A DNA stretch of 37,910 nucleotides from an uncultured Tropicimonas sp. (GCA_947495685.1 CANLZY010000041.1:1-37910); one strand, 5' to 3'. Positions 19,601 to 26,152 are shown, counted from the stretch's first letter. Translations and numbers: made by a program. Notes: generated by a model not told the origin, from the letters alone.

Positions 19601-20956
19601 TTCACCGGATCCGCGCAGGAGGATTTCGCAGACCTGGGCGACGGCGACGACCGCGCCAACGGTGGCGAGGGCGACGACATCCTGCTCGGCGGGGCGGATA
19701 ACGACAGGCTGACCGGCGACGCCGGGCAGGACCTGCTCGTCGGTGGCACCGGAGAGGACACTGCCGATTATGGCGCCAAGGCGTCCAGATATCTCTACGC
19801 TCTGTCGTCTGATGGCGGCGGTCTGGTGGTTGATCTGAGAGACGGAAGCCCTGATGGAACGGACGTGCTTGTCGCCGTCGAGCAGATCAGCTTCGCCAAC
19901 AAGACGGTGTCGACCGCGCTTGACGCGGACGCACCGGTGCTGCGCTCCTTCGATAGCGGGAACTACGATGCGGGGGGAAATAACGTTGTTTTGCAGTTCG
20001 ACAAGCAGGTCACGTGGAGCGGAAAAGATCCGGTTCTGTTGATTGATCCGTCGAGCCTGGAAGTGGTTGCGCGGCTTGATGCGACGTCCGATATCTCTGT
20101 GAAGGGTAAGGCGGTCGCGGTCTCTATCCCAGACGATGTGGCGCGCAGCCAGGATCTCGCGCTGGTCATTGGCGCGGGCGCGATCGAGGGAAAGAACACC
20201 GGTGCACCCTTCGGCGGTCTGGCCGATACGACCAGCGTGCGACTTGCGGCGCACCCCGGCAGCAACACGGTGCCCGTGGCAAAGACGGATGACTTCGCCA
20301 CGGACCGGGCCAGCGTCTTGAGCGGCGACCTGTTGGACAACAATGGCTCCGGGCGGGATACCGACAAGGATGGCGATGCGCTGGTCCTGTCCTCGGGCGC
20401 CAGCCTGATGGTCGAGGCCGACGGCGACCTGCGAGTGGAGTCCGTCAGCGCGGCGGAGGCCAAGGACGTTGTCGAGGGCCTCTCCTACAGCATTTCGGAT
20501 CGGAACGACGAGGCCAGCACGACGTCGCTCATCGAGATCGCGGCATCGCCGGCCTTTTCGGAACTCTGCGGAACCTCCGGAGCAGACCACTTGGCCGGGA
20601 GTGGGGACAGGGAACTGCTGATCGGCGCCCGCGGGCCAAATACGTTGATTGCCCAGGGTGGTGATGACCGGCGGGAGGGCAGGGGCGGAAACGAAACGCT
20701 GACTGGCGACGCCGGAGAGGATCTGTTTGTCTTCGCCGGCAATTGGGGCGCGGATACTCTGAAGGATTTCACGCCGGGCTCCAGGGGCGAGAAGCTTGTC
20801 ATTGCAGAAGTCGGCTCGGCGTCTGCATTCACGGGTGCCAGCGGGCAGGACGGCAAGGACCCAATCTACGATCTGAACTACGACGGGAACACCGTTCTGA
20901 TCATAGATAGCATCGAAGATGATGCGCTCAACTCCAATGAGTTCGACTTCGTCTAG
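13616..20956 (+). CDS. Giant RTX (haemolysin-type calcium-binding repeat) type I secreted protein
   Basis: The protein has 2,446 residues, is acidic and carries a single Cys. Residues 1-220 are a mostly helical N-terminal region without a signal peptide, followed by a Gly/Ser linker at about 224-240. Residues 240-400 form the EF-hand-rich domain seen in FrpC-like proteins (DVDGDGVEL, DTDGDGKIRTQAELFGN, DTDGNGRIDENDAIW, DLNQDGESQSNEL). Residues 400-790 are helical. From about 805 to 2060 come at least nine blocks of GGxGxDxLx calcium-binding repeats alternating with HCBP-related beta domains (Y-x-F-x-x-G-D-G-x-D ... F-A-D-G). The longest run is at about 1200-1310. An Ig-like segment (about 2105-2220), a tandem-95/cadherin-like segment (PVAKTDDFATD, about 2225) and a last RTX block precede the C-terminal secretion signal ending NEFDFV. 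No type I exporter gene is adjacent. Whether it is an adhesin or a toxin cannot be decided. Confidence 0.92.
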   Translation: MVLSPEDTLLLNAQKRREELESEFKAKYSAEAFNQLRAGAGHLVTDPKLKEYLSAAEALESSASGVAGKIMTTVNLANDLSVAVRLLDTAPRYDLGYNSEFAQVGSAEIGASRELLEAVVLIQQKSIALQGALSAVSTLLAIFPPTALAGVGLGLLSTLLGEANKLTVLDSINELLAGLPAITSNAKQAEQYIQDFVDLPVQGGIGRFIDESGGGGGLGGGVSSSRSSSPDNPGRSDPIVIDVDGDGVELVALDTDPVFFDRQGNGIATATGWVAPDDGLLARDTDGDGKIRTQAELFGNDTLNAFDDLQTFDTDGNGRIDENDAIWSDLLIWRDLNQDGESQSNELFSLESLGVAAISLDRQDTVALVTSDNFESVIGTYDISGNQVDSEGFVIFDDGRQQDAFAIAFQRADSLGQEVLPDGFVIEAEAAELPNLPAGGTLSSLAVAMTNDARLLSLMQKLVEDAPTLSGPAFSSRLEAVFQRWSGIKPGKYEDETAYRAAFLSKTLMADPSVPFVEGANAIDAAYEQFMDSRGLRIAIQIGEQIQAETPDIAPADNPFHAAAVLDYSVTTQFVTATGRDVPLRSLTEALGAAMTGDVAKDFDYLTKAASHLQGIFTDFYEWRSPVFEADFAPLLEEALANPMLARLALDIMRAPVYEIGTKQDNAIEISHPRFMRDNRNDLSVVDGGRGDDSFSHAKIGKKGFVDPGQQLSLIYRQGDGHDTLDMSNTKEALTRLYLPDFLPGEVFASVSTGKAPQLVLVGGSITFERLSSADTPIEIHFADGSTWSQDEVLAASALAGSNTLTGTNGADVLIGGTGNDTLEGLAGDDIYVFRAGDGVDSVIETSKTLRGIDTVVLQDVMPDALTVRLSGEDAILSSKGAASDKVRLVGQFNSTGLDVSRGVEVVRLADGSELDADDLIRIFYEKKSTRASDEITGTARDEVFTVSSGNDLINVGSGNDVVIRPANLTGTTILTGTVSELILEEDPTDIVLLENGLVTGDGYDVQFLFENNSSLILTDYLSPFSIPTQIIYPDGSIQTGGRLRSTFDPPDAYVLQPIAIMGTINDDIQTGTAHSDTLFASSGDDTLRGGAGSDLYEWQPRKHKSDDDVIEERGQSENASSDYLIVDAPQSEVTLERLYSGDLRLTHEGTSATMTISSQFRISTYQVEWILFQDGGISVEELLLMPVLGDDEAQTILGSSDPDFVKAAGGNDVVFARDGDDIVEGQGGDDTLRGEDGDDAIKGGTGDDVLDGGDGDDTLDGGKGDDRIDGDLGDDVLNGGPGDDDLRGEGGSDTYLFAAGDGIDMVTESTQTRPDDVNYVEISGVSASDLTFLVEGSSGYDLRIRYTGQDAILVPGQFNPLGGRGIFGVKLDDGRVLSRGDILERSEIAGSAASETIVGPYFDTRIDSGAGDDTIYANSGDQVFFWGPGDGNDFIQSQAALDAAPEDRLVLRDLAFADVKFSRGSGDEPGALRDLVITQRGGKETLTLDDQFGYQSTFSGREGVSFFEFTDRTLTREDLLGLASIQGGGKADVLEGSSPADTFIGKGGDDSLSGFDGGDLYIWRIGDGSDVITDQGSGGIDVLDMRDLNLAGATFWREAGTGDVLVGPASGKEAVRIKAPVSGGPGQDDSIEQIRFADGAVLTIDDIAAIPFAPTAKSDQIGGDRRANVLVSDGGTDTLKGLGGADVYRPGKTGTTRIEDAGGSDGDLLVLSAFKQKAVTASLDKDAPDSVTIKLPKGKVTLVDQLVDGLSGVETIRFADGDVAASDFFASVGNAVITGSKGKDTLKGSWLDEVFKPLAGNDTLTLGGGQDVVKISRKSGRDTIKDFATGPNGDIVDLTTDPFATFGKLKAAASEQTKGVTIDLGGGNKVTLLGIDKADLQPGNFGFGASLSGTNKDDVLSGTPFGDVLEARGGNDTVLTGSGNDTVLGGGGNDVIRLGGGSNTVDGGAGYDRVEISGADPVTVDLVAGTLVIAGQTTTLDRIEALTFGGGDDLFTGSAQEDFADLGDGDDRANGGEGDDILLGGADNDRLTGDAGQDLLVGGTGEDTADYGAKASRYLYALSSDGGGLVVDLRDGSPDGTDVLVAVEQISFANKTVSTALDADAPVLRSFDSGNYDAGGNNVVLQFDKQVTWSGKDPVLLIDPSSLEVVARLDATSDISVKGKAVAVSIPDDVARSQDLALVIGAGAIEGKNTGAPFGGLADTTSVRLAAHPGSNTVPVAKTDDFATDRASVLSGDLLDNNGSGRDTDKDGDALVLSSGASLMVEADGDLRVESVSAAEAKDVVEGLSYSISDRNDEASTTSLIEIAASPAFSELCGTSGADHLAGSGDRELLIGARGPNTLIAQGGDDRREGRGGNETLTGDAGEDLFVFAGNWGADTLKDFTPGSRGEKLVIAEVGSASAFTGASGQDGKDPIYDLNYDGNTVLIIDSIEDDALNSNEFDFV

Positions 20957-21787
20957 GGTCAGGACCCATTGATTTGGATCTTGGAGCATGATTCACGGCG
21001 CCTCCCTGGAGGTGTGGTATGAGTGATCCATGCTGGTTGAACGACGAACAGATGGAGCGGTTGCGCCCATTCTTTCCCAAGTCTCACGGGCGTCCCCGTG
21101 TCGATGATCGGCGGGTGTTGAGTGGGATTATATGCATCAACCGCAATGGGGTGAGGTGGCGTGATGCTCCCGTCGAACACGGCCCTCACAAGACCCTTTT
21201 GCAAACGTTGGGTGCGCTGGAGCCGAATGGGTGTCTTTGCCCGGATCATGACCGGCCTGGCAGAAGAAGCTCTCGATCCCCGGACCATCATGATCGACGC
21301 GACATATTTGAAGGTACACCGCACGGCATCGAGCCTGAGCGTGAAACAGGGGGGCGTGGACGCCTGATCGGTCGCACGAAGGGTGGAATGAATGCCAGAC
21401 TTCATGCCGTCACCGATCACAATAGGCGTCCGATCCGCTTCTTCGTCACAGCCGGCCAGGCGAGCGACGACACGGGCGCCGCGGCCAAGTTTGGCTCCCT
21501 GCCGGATGCCGACTGGCTGCTCACCGACAGGGGCCACGATGCGGATTGGTTCCGGAACGCACTGGCAGATAGGGGACTTCACCCGTGCATCCCGCCCAGG
21601 ACGTCCCGCAAGACAAAGATCAAATACAACAAGCAGCGATACAAGCGCCGCTATCGCATCGAGTGCATGTTCGGTCGCCTCAAGGACTGGCGACGAGTGG
21701 CACCACGCTATGACAGATGCCCAAAGGTCTTCCTCTCGGCCATCGCTCTCGCGGCAACAGTCGTTTTCTGGTTATGTGTCCTGACCC
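20956..21787 (+). mobile_element. IS5-family (IS427-group) insertion sequence, 832 bp
   Basis: The left end GGGTCAGGACCCAT (20956) and the inverted right end GGGTCAGGACACAT (complement of 21774-21787) match at 13 of 14 positions. The element is flanked by a TA on both sides (20954-20955 and 21788-21789), consistent with the short TA-centred target duplications of this group. It carries the two-frame transposase described separately. The left-hand TA plus the element's first G forms the stop codon of the RTX gene. Confidence 0.88.
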
Positions 21788-21891
21788 TAAGAAGTGGATC
21801 GCCTGAGGAACATGAACGGCGTTCTCGATGGCCCCTGCTGCGACGCTTGCGGGAAGGGTTTTCTCGAGAGTCCCGAGGAGTTCTCTCCTGA
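21019..21891 (+). pseudogene. IS427-group transposase, frameshifted
   Basis: The reading begins WLNDEQMERLRPFFPKSHGR with RVDDRRVLSGIICINRNGVRW. At about 21197-21204 the frame slips by one inserted base (CCCTTTTGCAAACG), and orfA continues in the next frame as RWVRWSRMGVFARIMTGLAEE, with MIDATYLKVHRTASSLSV, ending KQGGVDA-stop at 21367. OrfB returns to the first frame with GRLIGRTKGGMNARLHAVTD, then LLTDRGHDADWFRNAL and YKRRYRIECMFGRLKDWRR. The change at the AAACAGGGGGGC tract is where this group normally uses a -1 frameshift. The earlier slip is damage. The normal stop after FWL also seems lost, so the frame runs past the IS end. Confidence 0.82.
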
Positions 21892-22290
21892 ATGGTGCCC
21901 ACCAGAGAACGCAAGACCGTAAGGGCAACTCGACCAAGAAACGTGCAACGCCGAAATCTGTTCGCGTTCTTCACAAGCCTTGTCGCGGGAAGAAGAGTGC
22001 GCGGTTTGCGATTTCTGTTCCTCACGTCCGGCAGAAAGTCACCTCTGACAACATCCGGATCCTCAGTGCTGTTGTGAACAGCGCGGGCGTTGTCGATCTC
22101 AAGCGAATACTCGGCCTTGCCCCAGCGGATCAGAAGATCGGAATGTCGCGGATCTATGATCGCATCGCCTGGCGCGAACAATTCTACCTGGCGTATGAGC
22201 GCGCCATGCTGAGTCAGTGGCGCGAGGACGCCGCGAAGCGCAGGAAAATCAGTGGAAGGGCCAACCCATCGAAGGGACTGAGATGGCGTG
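21794..22290 (+). pseudogene. Broken zinc-finger ORF, possibly an IS1-like transposase N-terminus
   Basis: Just past the IS, a frame from GTG 21794 (or ATG 21812) encodes a Cys-pair stretch GPCCDACGKGFLESPEEFSP with a further EWC, then stops at 21922. In a neighbouring frame it seems to continue as SDNIRILSAVVNSAGVVDLK, then MSRIYDRIAWREQFYLAYER and AMLSQWRED. This resembles the zinc-ribbon and HTH part of some IS1-like or ISNCY transposases, but I do not recognise it with certainty. No catalytic core is visible downstream. Confidence 0.35.
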
Positions 22291-22372
22291 GAAACGGCAC
22301 CGTCCAGCGATTGGTCAGTTCAGTGCAAGAGGTTCAGACTGACAACCTCCGGAGAGCGAAGTCAGGTCCAAC

Positions 22373-23155
22373 CTACTCGTCGAATAGCCCAGATATTGCG
22401 ATGGGTCTGAGGAAACGGTGGATGGAGTCGTCTGGAGCGTTGGTCGGGAACCCGACGGTCACCAGATCACGATCCGGCGAAACATATAGGGCCTGAGACT
22501 GAAGGCCGGACTTCCACATGTCCCCATCTTCCCAAACGCCGTCCCACTGACGGCTGTTGCTGATTACAGTATCATCATTCAGACGGCTGACGAAAACGGG
22601 TCCATCAAAGCCTTTACGAAAGAAATCACGCTCACGCACCCCGTTTCGAATCCGTCCAATGATTTCCGGGCTCACGACTTGCTCGGTCGCGATTTTGTCC
22701 CAACTGGGCGTAAAGAGCATGCCGAAACGAGCGATGTCTCTTAAACGACTGGACACCACACCATGTGCTGCTGCAACGCCGCCGGGGGACAGATGGATCA
22801 TCGGCGGAGCGTCGGCGCCGACTTTCGACCAGATGCGCTTGTCGACAAGTTGGGCAAAGGGCTCTCCAGTCACCGCTTCGGCAAGCAGGACGAGCATTTC
22901 TGTATTCGGCGATCCGTATTCGAGCTTGGTTCCAGCTGGCCCCACGGGCACGGCCTCTTTCAGGGCATCGACGACGGCCTCGAGCTTTCCGTTATATTCG
23001 ATCCCAAATTCGGCAAGAAAGAGGCGCGTTGCAATAGAGTCGGGATCTGCGCGCGTCTTGTCATTTTCTTCCGAGTTCATGCCAGGTGTCATGTCAAAGA
23101 CGTCGATCGCCTTGATATCTTGTACTGCCGCCATCGAGTGGTCCGGGTCGATTGC
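22373..23155 (-). pseudogene. Serine hydrolase (class C beta-lactamase family), N-terminus lost
   Basis: The minus strand encodes about 260 residues of a beta-lactamase-family serine hydrolase: IKAIDVFDMTPGMN, a Y-G-S-P-N-T-E-M-L-V-L-L-A-E-A-V-T-G stretch holding the expected Tyr-x-Asn region, and WSKVGADAPPMIHLSPGGVAAAHG near the C-terminus, ending ISGLFDE. The N-terminal part with the catalytic S-x-x-K is absent. Instead the frame runs backwards into the 3' end of the IS3 remnant at about 23155. The gene was probably cut by the IS3 element. The open frame extends to 23260, but its first 35 codons or so are IS sequence. Confidence 0.78.
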
Positions 23156-23403
23156 TAGTGCATGGTCGGCCTCTGGTCCATTGGGATGATGCTTTCTGGT
23201 GCCGGTGGTCGGTAGCCCAAGGCACCGTGGGGCCTGACGGTGTTGTAGTGGCGCCGCCACCTTTCGATCAAGACCTGCGCTTCACGTAACGTGTAGAACA
23301 CCTCTCCGTTCAGAAGTTCGTCTCGGAAACGGGAGTTGAAGCTTTCGCAGTATCCGTTCTCCAACGCTGAGCCAGGCGCGATGAACGCCGTCTTCGCGCC
23401 GAC

Positions 23404-23445
23404 CACTTGCCCGGCAGTGGCTTGCAAGGCAACCCATGAGAGGGG
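23404..23445 (-). repeat. Hairpin insertion element, copy C (in IS3 OrfB)
   Basis: On the minus strand: CCCCTCTCA, stem TGGGTTGC-CTT-GCAAGCCA (8 bp, one mismatch), then CTGCCGGGCAAGTG. It splits the conserved segment WIGA / VGAKTA of the transposase. The end blocks match copies A and B; the stem does not. Confidence 0.72.
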
Positions 23446-23776
23446 CACCGATCCAGGCGCGCACCTTCTGTGCGATGAATTCTGCGCCATTGTCTGACCT
23501 TATGAACGCGGGCGGGCCGCGCAGGATGAAGAGATCGGTCAGGGCGACCACCACGTCGACCGAATTGAGCTTGCGTTTGACGCGTATCACCAGTGCCTCC
23601 TTGGTAAACTCGTCGATGATGTTGAGCGTCCGCTAGTCACGTCCATCGTGGGTTCGATCCTGGACAAAATCATAGGACCGGACATGGTTTGGGCGTTCCG
23701 GATGCAGCCGGACGCATGAACCGTCGTACGTCCAGAGGCGGCCCTTCTCTTGGCCTGTTTCTGTGGGACTTTCAGG

Positions 23777-23821
23777 CTTGTCGGGAAAACGCTCCCCCGG
23801 ACCGTTTCCTGATCCTCCGCG
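23777..23821 (-). repeat. Hairpin insertion E (in IS3 OrfB), possibly a different type
   Basis: About 45 nt separate RIWRRE from the expected GLKVP-like segment. The insert contains GGAAACG and CGTTTTCC, which pair with one bulge around an 11-nt loop. It lacks the CCCCTCTC block; its other side (CCCGACAAG) only loosely resembles the shared end. It is listed because its size and form match the other insertions nearby. Confidence 0.45.
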
Positions 23822-23845
23822 CTCCCGTCGCCATATCCGCTCGAC

Positions 23846-23883
23846 CATTGCCCGGCAGTGCATGTTTACATGCACGAGAGGGG
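23846..23883 (-). repeat. Hairpin insertion element, copy B (in IS3 OrfB)
   Basis: On the minus strand: CCCCTCTC, then stem GTGCATGT-AA-ACATGCAC (8 bp perfect), then TGCCGGGCAATG, 38 nt in all. It separates the codons for NDKR and VERIW, which are adjacent in intact relatives. Confidence 0.75.
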
Positions 23884-23897
23884 CGTTTGTCGTTCAC

Positions 23898-23935
23898 TCT
23901 TTGCCGACAGGCGGTGTCTGCACCGCCGAGAGGGG
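23898..23935 (-). repeat. Hairpin insertion element, copy D (in IS3 OrfB)
   Basis: On the minus strand: CCCCTCTC, stem GGCGGTG-CAGA-CACCGCC (7 bp perfect), then TGTCGGCAAAGA, 38 nt. It lies only 14 nt from copy B and separates RDAGW from VNDKR. Its 3' block is a diverged version of that in copies A-C. Confidence 0.7.
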
Positions 23936-24235
23936 CCAGCCTGCATCTCGCGACAGCACTGCTATGCGGCGATAGCCATATCGACCAAACCGGCGCGTCG
24001 GCTCGATCATGTCGGCAACCCGACGTTCCTCGTCAGCACGCCCCGCTGGAACCCGACGTTGGGTGGATCGGTGTTGCGCCAGGCCGCGACATGCACGGCG
24101 CTCATAAACCTTCACCTGGCTGCGCACATGGTCAATGCAGGCGCGACGGTGGGAGGGGCATTGGGGGCCTTAGGCCAAAGGCAGGAGCATGACCAACGTG
24201 GCGCGCCATCGACGAGGTGGCAGCTTCGTTCGATC

Positions 24236-24285
24236 TGTCACCTGTGTTTACACCAAAGTCAGAACTGTCAATATGTCACCTGTGA
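24236..24285 (+). promoter_or_regulatory. Candidate operator pair at the TetR gene start
   Basis: The 11-mer TGTCACCTGTG occurs at 24236-24246 and again at 24274-24284, overlapping the start codon. The second copy extends to the perfect dyad TCACCTGTGA (24276-24285). A GTGT-TT-ACAC dyad lies just after the first copy. TetR proteins commonly bind dyads next to their own gene, so autoregulation is plausible. Confidence 0.4.
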
Positions 24286-24839
24286 CTGAGAAAGAGAAAA
24301 AGTTCATGGACGCCGCGATGCGGGTGTTCTGGCGCTACGGGATCGAGCGTTCCAGCATGGCGGATATCGCAAAGGAAACAGGCGTTTCGCGGCAGACGTT
24401 CTACAAGTCCTTCTCCAGCAAGGACGACCTGGTGCGCGCGATCATGCGCGACATGGTGGAGGAACGAAATCGCGCGATCGATTCAGGCATTTCCGAGGTG
24501 CAAGGGCTCGCAGAGAAGCTCGACATTGTCTTTCGATGCGTCGTCCGGGAGCCGGTGGAACTGCTTTCGCGATCCCAACATGCCGTGGATATCGTCCGGG
24601 GCGTGGGAGATGTCGGTCGCGAGGAACTGGCCGCTGAGGGGCTCTCGACACAGGAGATTTTCCGGGATTTGTTCGCACCCCACGCGCCTGCGCTGAAGGC
24701 GAATGGCATGGAGTTGAATGACTTCGCGCTTCTGGTGCAGAAATCCTGCCGGTCAATCAAGGAAACAGCCACCGGCAGCGAGATGGACGGCCTCCTTGAT
24801 TGCCTGAAGAGCATGGTCCTCCTGGCGGCCGAGAACTGA
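24273..24839 (+). CDS. TetR-family transcriptional regulator
   Basis: I start this at the ATG at 24273, giving 188 residues. The alternative upstream ATG (24189) adds an unlikely Arg-rich leader that overlaps IS-derived sequence. Residues 5-55 form the TetR HTH domain: FMDAAMRVFWRYGIERSSMADIAKETGVSRQTFYKSFSSKDDLV. The C-terminal 130 residues are a helical ligand domain with no recognisable signature. The gene is intact but stands alone between an IS3 remnant and non-coding debris, with no obvious target gene beside it, so any partner may have been lost. I am confident of the family and have no view on the ligand. Confidence 0.87.
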   Translation: MSPVTEKEKKFMDAAMRVFWRYGIERSSMADIAKETGVSRQTFYKSFSSKDDLVRAIMRDMVEERNRAIDSGISEVQGLAEKLDIVFRCVVREPVELLSRSQHAVDIVRGVGDVGREELAAEGLSTQEIFRDLFAPHAPALKANGMELNDFALLVQKSCRSIKETATGSEMDGLLDCLKSMVLLAAEN

Positions 24840-25400
24840 CGTTCCCGAGAGATGTTCGCCCTTCGAAACAACGGCTCGTCTCCAACGCCAGTTGTAAGAA
24901 GCGAGGCTTCGAACTTCGGTTCCCCGCCCTTCTTGATGAACACTGCAGTCGGCATGGACGGTGGCTTTCGAGCACGAAGCCGTCATCCGGATTTTTCCTC
25001 AATTGACTGCGATATCGGCAAAGCAGAAAAGCTCAACCACGCTTGATTTTTTTGGGGGCGGACCTGCTCAGGCCATTCGCGATACCGACAGTATATCGCC
25101 CGTGAAAACGCACAAGTCTTCCGCAAGTTGATGGATTTTCCCGAGTTTCAAGAACTGGCAAACTTGCACCGGCACCCATGCATGTAGACCCATGCATCCT
25201 TCGTTGCTGGCGGGAAGAAATCTCAACCATATCTCGACCGATGTCGCCCCCTTAAAGCGAAATATGGCGGCGATCTTTCTGATCTTGAACACTTTTTCCG
25301 AGGCGTCGGGACCTTCAAAGTGCCCCGCCAATGTCCCAGCAGACGGAAGGCGTCACTGTGCGAGGACGCGCTCAAGATGGCACCCGCACCCAGCGGCCCC
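24840..25400. other. Non-coding region after the TetR gene
   Basis: I see no convincing gene in about 560 bp. An 87-codon minus-strand frame (25068-25331) has no recognisable family and no good ribosome binding site. The composition is less GC-rich than its surroundings around 25040-25280. A T-run (25046-25053) could serve transcription ending from the TetR side, but no stable hairpin precedes it. Confidence 0.35.
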
Positions 25401-25402
25401 GG

Positions 25403-25478
25403 CAGGGGTTGGTCGTCCACACCGACAGGGGCGTCCAATCTGCCTGCGACATCTACCGGAAACTTCTTAAGCTGCATC
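25403..25478 (+). pseudogene. Small IS3-family transposase fragment
   Basis: About 25 codons read RQGLVVHTDRGVQSACDIYR then KLLKLHRI, matching the second-Asp region of IS3-family DDE transposases. Both sides are unrelated sequence. It abuts the AarF fragment on the other strand. Confidence 0.65.
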
Positions 25479-25555
25479 GCATCGCGACCGTCCCGCAAGC
25501 GTGCATGGTGCACCTGTCCAATGGAGGCCGCGGCGATGGCCGGATATCGAACGGG
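25479..25555 (-). pseudogene. AarF/UbiB-type kinase fragment
   Basis: About 25 codons on the minus strand read PAIAAASIGQVHHARLRDGRD, the Ala-rich nucleotide-binding loop (AAASIGQV) and following strand of ABC1/AarF/UbiB atypical kinases. The remainder is missing; the IS3 fragment begins where the gene breaks off. Confidence 0.65.
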
Positions 25556-25557
25556 TT

Positions 25558-25749
25558 TCATGTCTCCGGCTTCCTCTGAACGTCCGTGACGGTGCCCTGC
25601 CTGATGCCGTGTCGCGTCGTCCTGGCCTCCCCACGACATCGCGCGGAGCAGTACCGCACCACCTCCCAATCGCGCTGCCATTTCTTGCGCCATGAGAACG
25701 GTCGGCCGCAGTGGGCACAGGGTTTCGTTGGCAAGGGTCGCCTCGACAT
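25558..25749 (-). CDS. DUF2256 zinc-ribbon-like small protein
   Basis: The product has 63 residues with two Cys pairs: [16 protein letters not shown] and VRYCSARCR. This is the DUF2256 signature; these proteins are typically encoded next to photolyase/cryptochrome genes. The ATG at 25749 overlaps the stop of the photolyase pseudogene (TGATG), so the pair was translationally coupled. With its partner collapsed, its expression may now be impaired. The C-terminal 20 residues go beyond the usual family length. Confidence 0.8.
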   Translation of the reverse strand: MSRRPLPTKPCAHCGRPFSWRKKWQRDWEVVRYCSARCRGEARTTRHGIRQGTVTDVQRKPET

Positions 25750-26152
25750 CAAGCAGCCTCCGGCTGTTCAAGCGGAAACGACACCTGCGGCGATGCGGTG
25801 CGCGCCCTGCGCCGCGGCTTTCGCCGACTGGCATGCTGCGCGATGATCCCGGCAGCTTCGTCGCGGAACCCCGGCTGCTTATGCACCGCCCAGATCTTCT
25901 GGCGGGCCTCGCGCACTGCCGAAAGCCGCACCAGGTCCTGCGAGAACTCCCTCAGTTCTCGGACAGGAACGCCCAATGCCGCACCGACGCCTCGGGCAGG
26001 TCCCAGTAGCCCGGCTCGACGACGTAGATTGGCAGAACCGGACCGCGAGCCGCCGCCGCGACAAGCGCGGCATTGTCGTCGACGCGCAGGTCGCGTTTGG
26101 ACCACATGACCTGAACGCCCATCCGGGTGTTTCCTTGCGGGTTCTTGCTCAT
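25749..26152 (-). pseudogene. Collapsed cryptochrome/DNA photolyase gene
   Basis: From ATG 26152 the minus strand encodes a photolyase N-terminus (VQVMWSKRDLRVDDNAALVA, AARGPVLPIYVVEPGYWDLP, WAFLSEN), then stops. One base later the other frame reads LREFSQDLVRL followed directly by a photolyase C-terminal tail (AVREARQKIWAVHKQPGFRD, then IIAQHASRRK). Roughly 350 residues, including the entire FAD-binding core, are therefore deleted. It is divergent from the SDR gene and coupled to the DUF2256 gene. It cannot encode an active repair enzyme. Confidence 0.82.

Larger units (their letters stand above)
23157..24170 (-). pseudogene. IS3-family transposase OrfB remnant with four hairpin insertions
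   Basis: On the minus strand the OrfB core can be followed almost completely: YERRACRGLAQHRSTQRRVP, GRYGYRRIAVLSRDAGW, VNDKR, VERIWRRE, GRLWTYDGSCVRLHPERPNH then YDFVQDRTHDGR, IRVKRKLNSVDVVVALTDLF, RSDNGAEFIAQKVRAWIGA, VGAKTAFIAPG, ENGYCESFNSRFRDELLNGE, RRHYNTVRPHGALGYRPPAPE. Between these pieces lie hairpin insertions at 23898-23935, 23846-23883, 23777-23821 and 23404-23445, plus an in-frame stop near 23633. Upstream OrfA is not recognisable. Both outer limits are approximate. Confidence 0.85.

Noticed and set aside
14030-20989. Long antisense reading frames opposite the RTX gene
   Set aside because: They are mirror effects of the high GC and repeat codons, lacking family matches and ribosome binding sites.
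25223-25834. A 203-codon minus-strand frame
   Set aside because: Only about 25 codons (AarF-like) are recognisable; the rest is antisense to an IS3 fragment or overlaps the DUF2256 gene in another frame.
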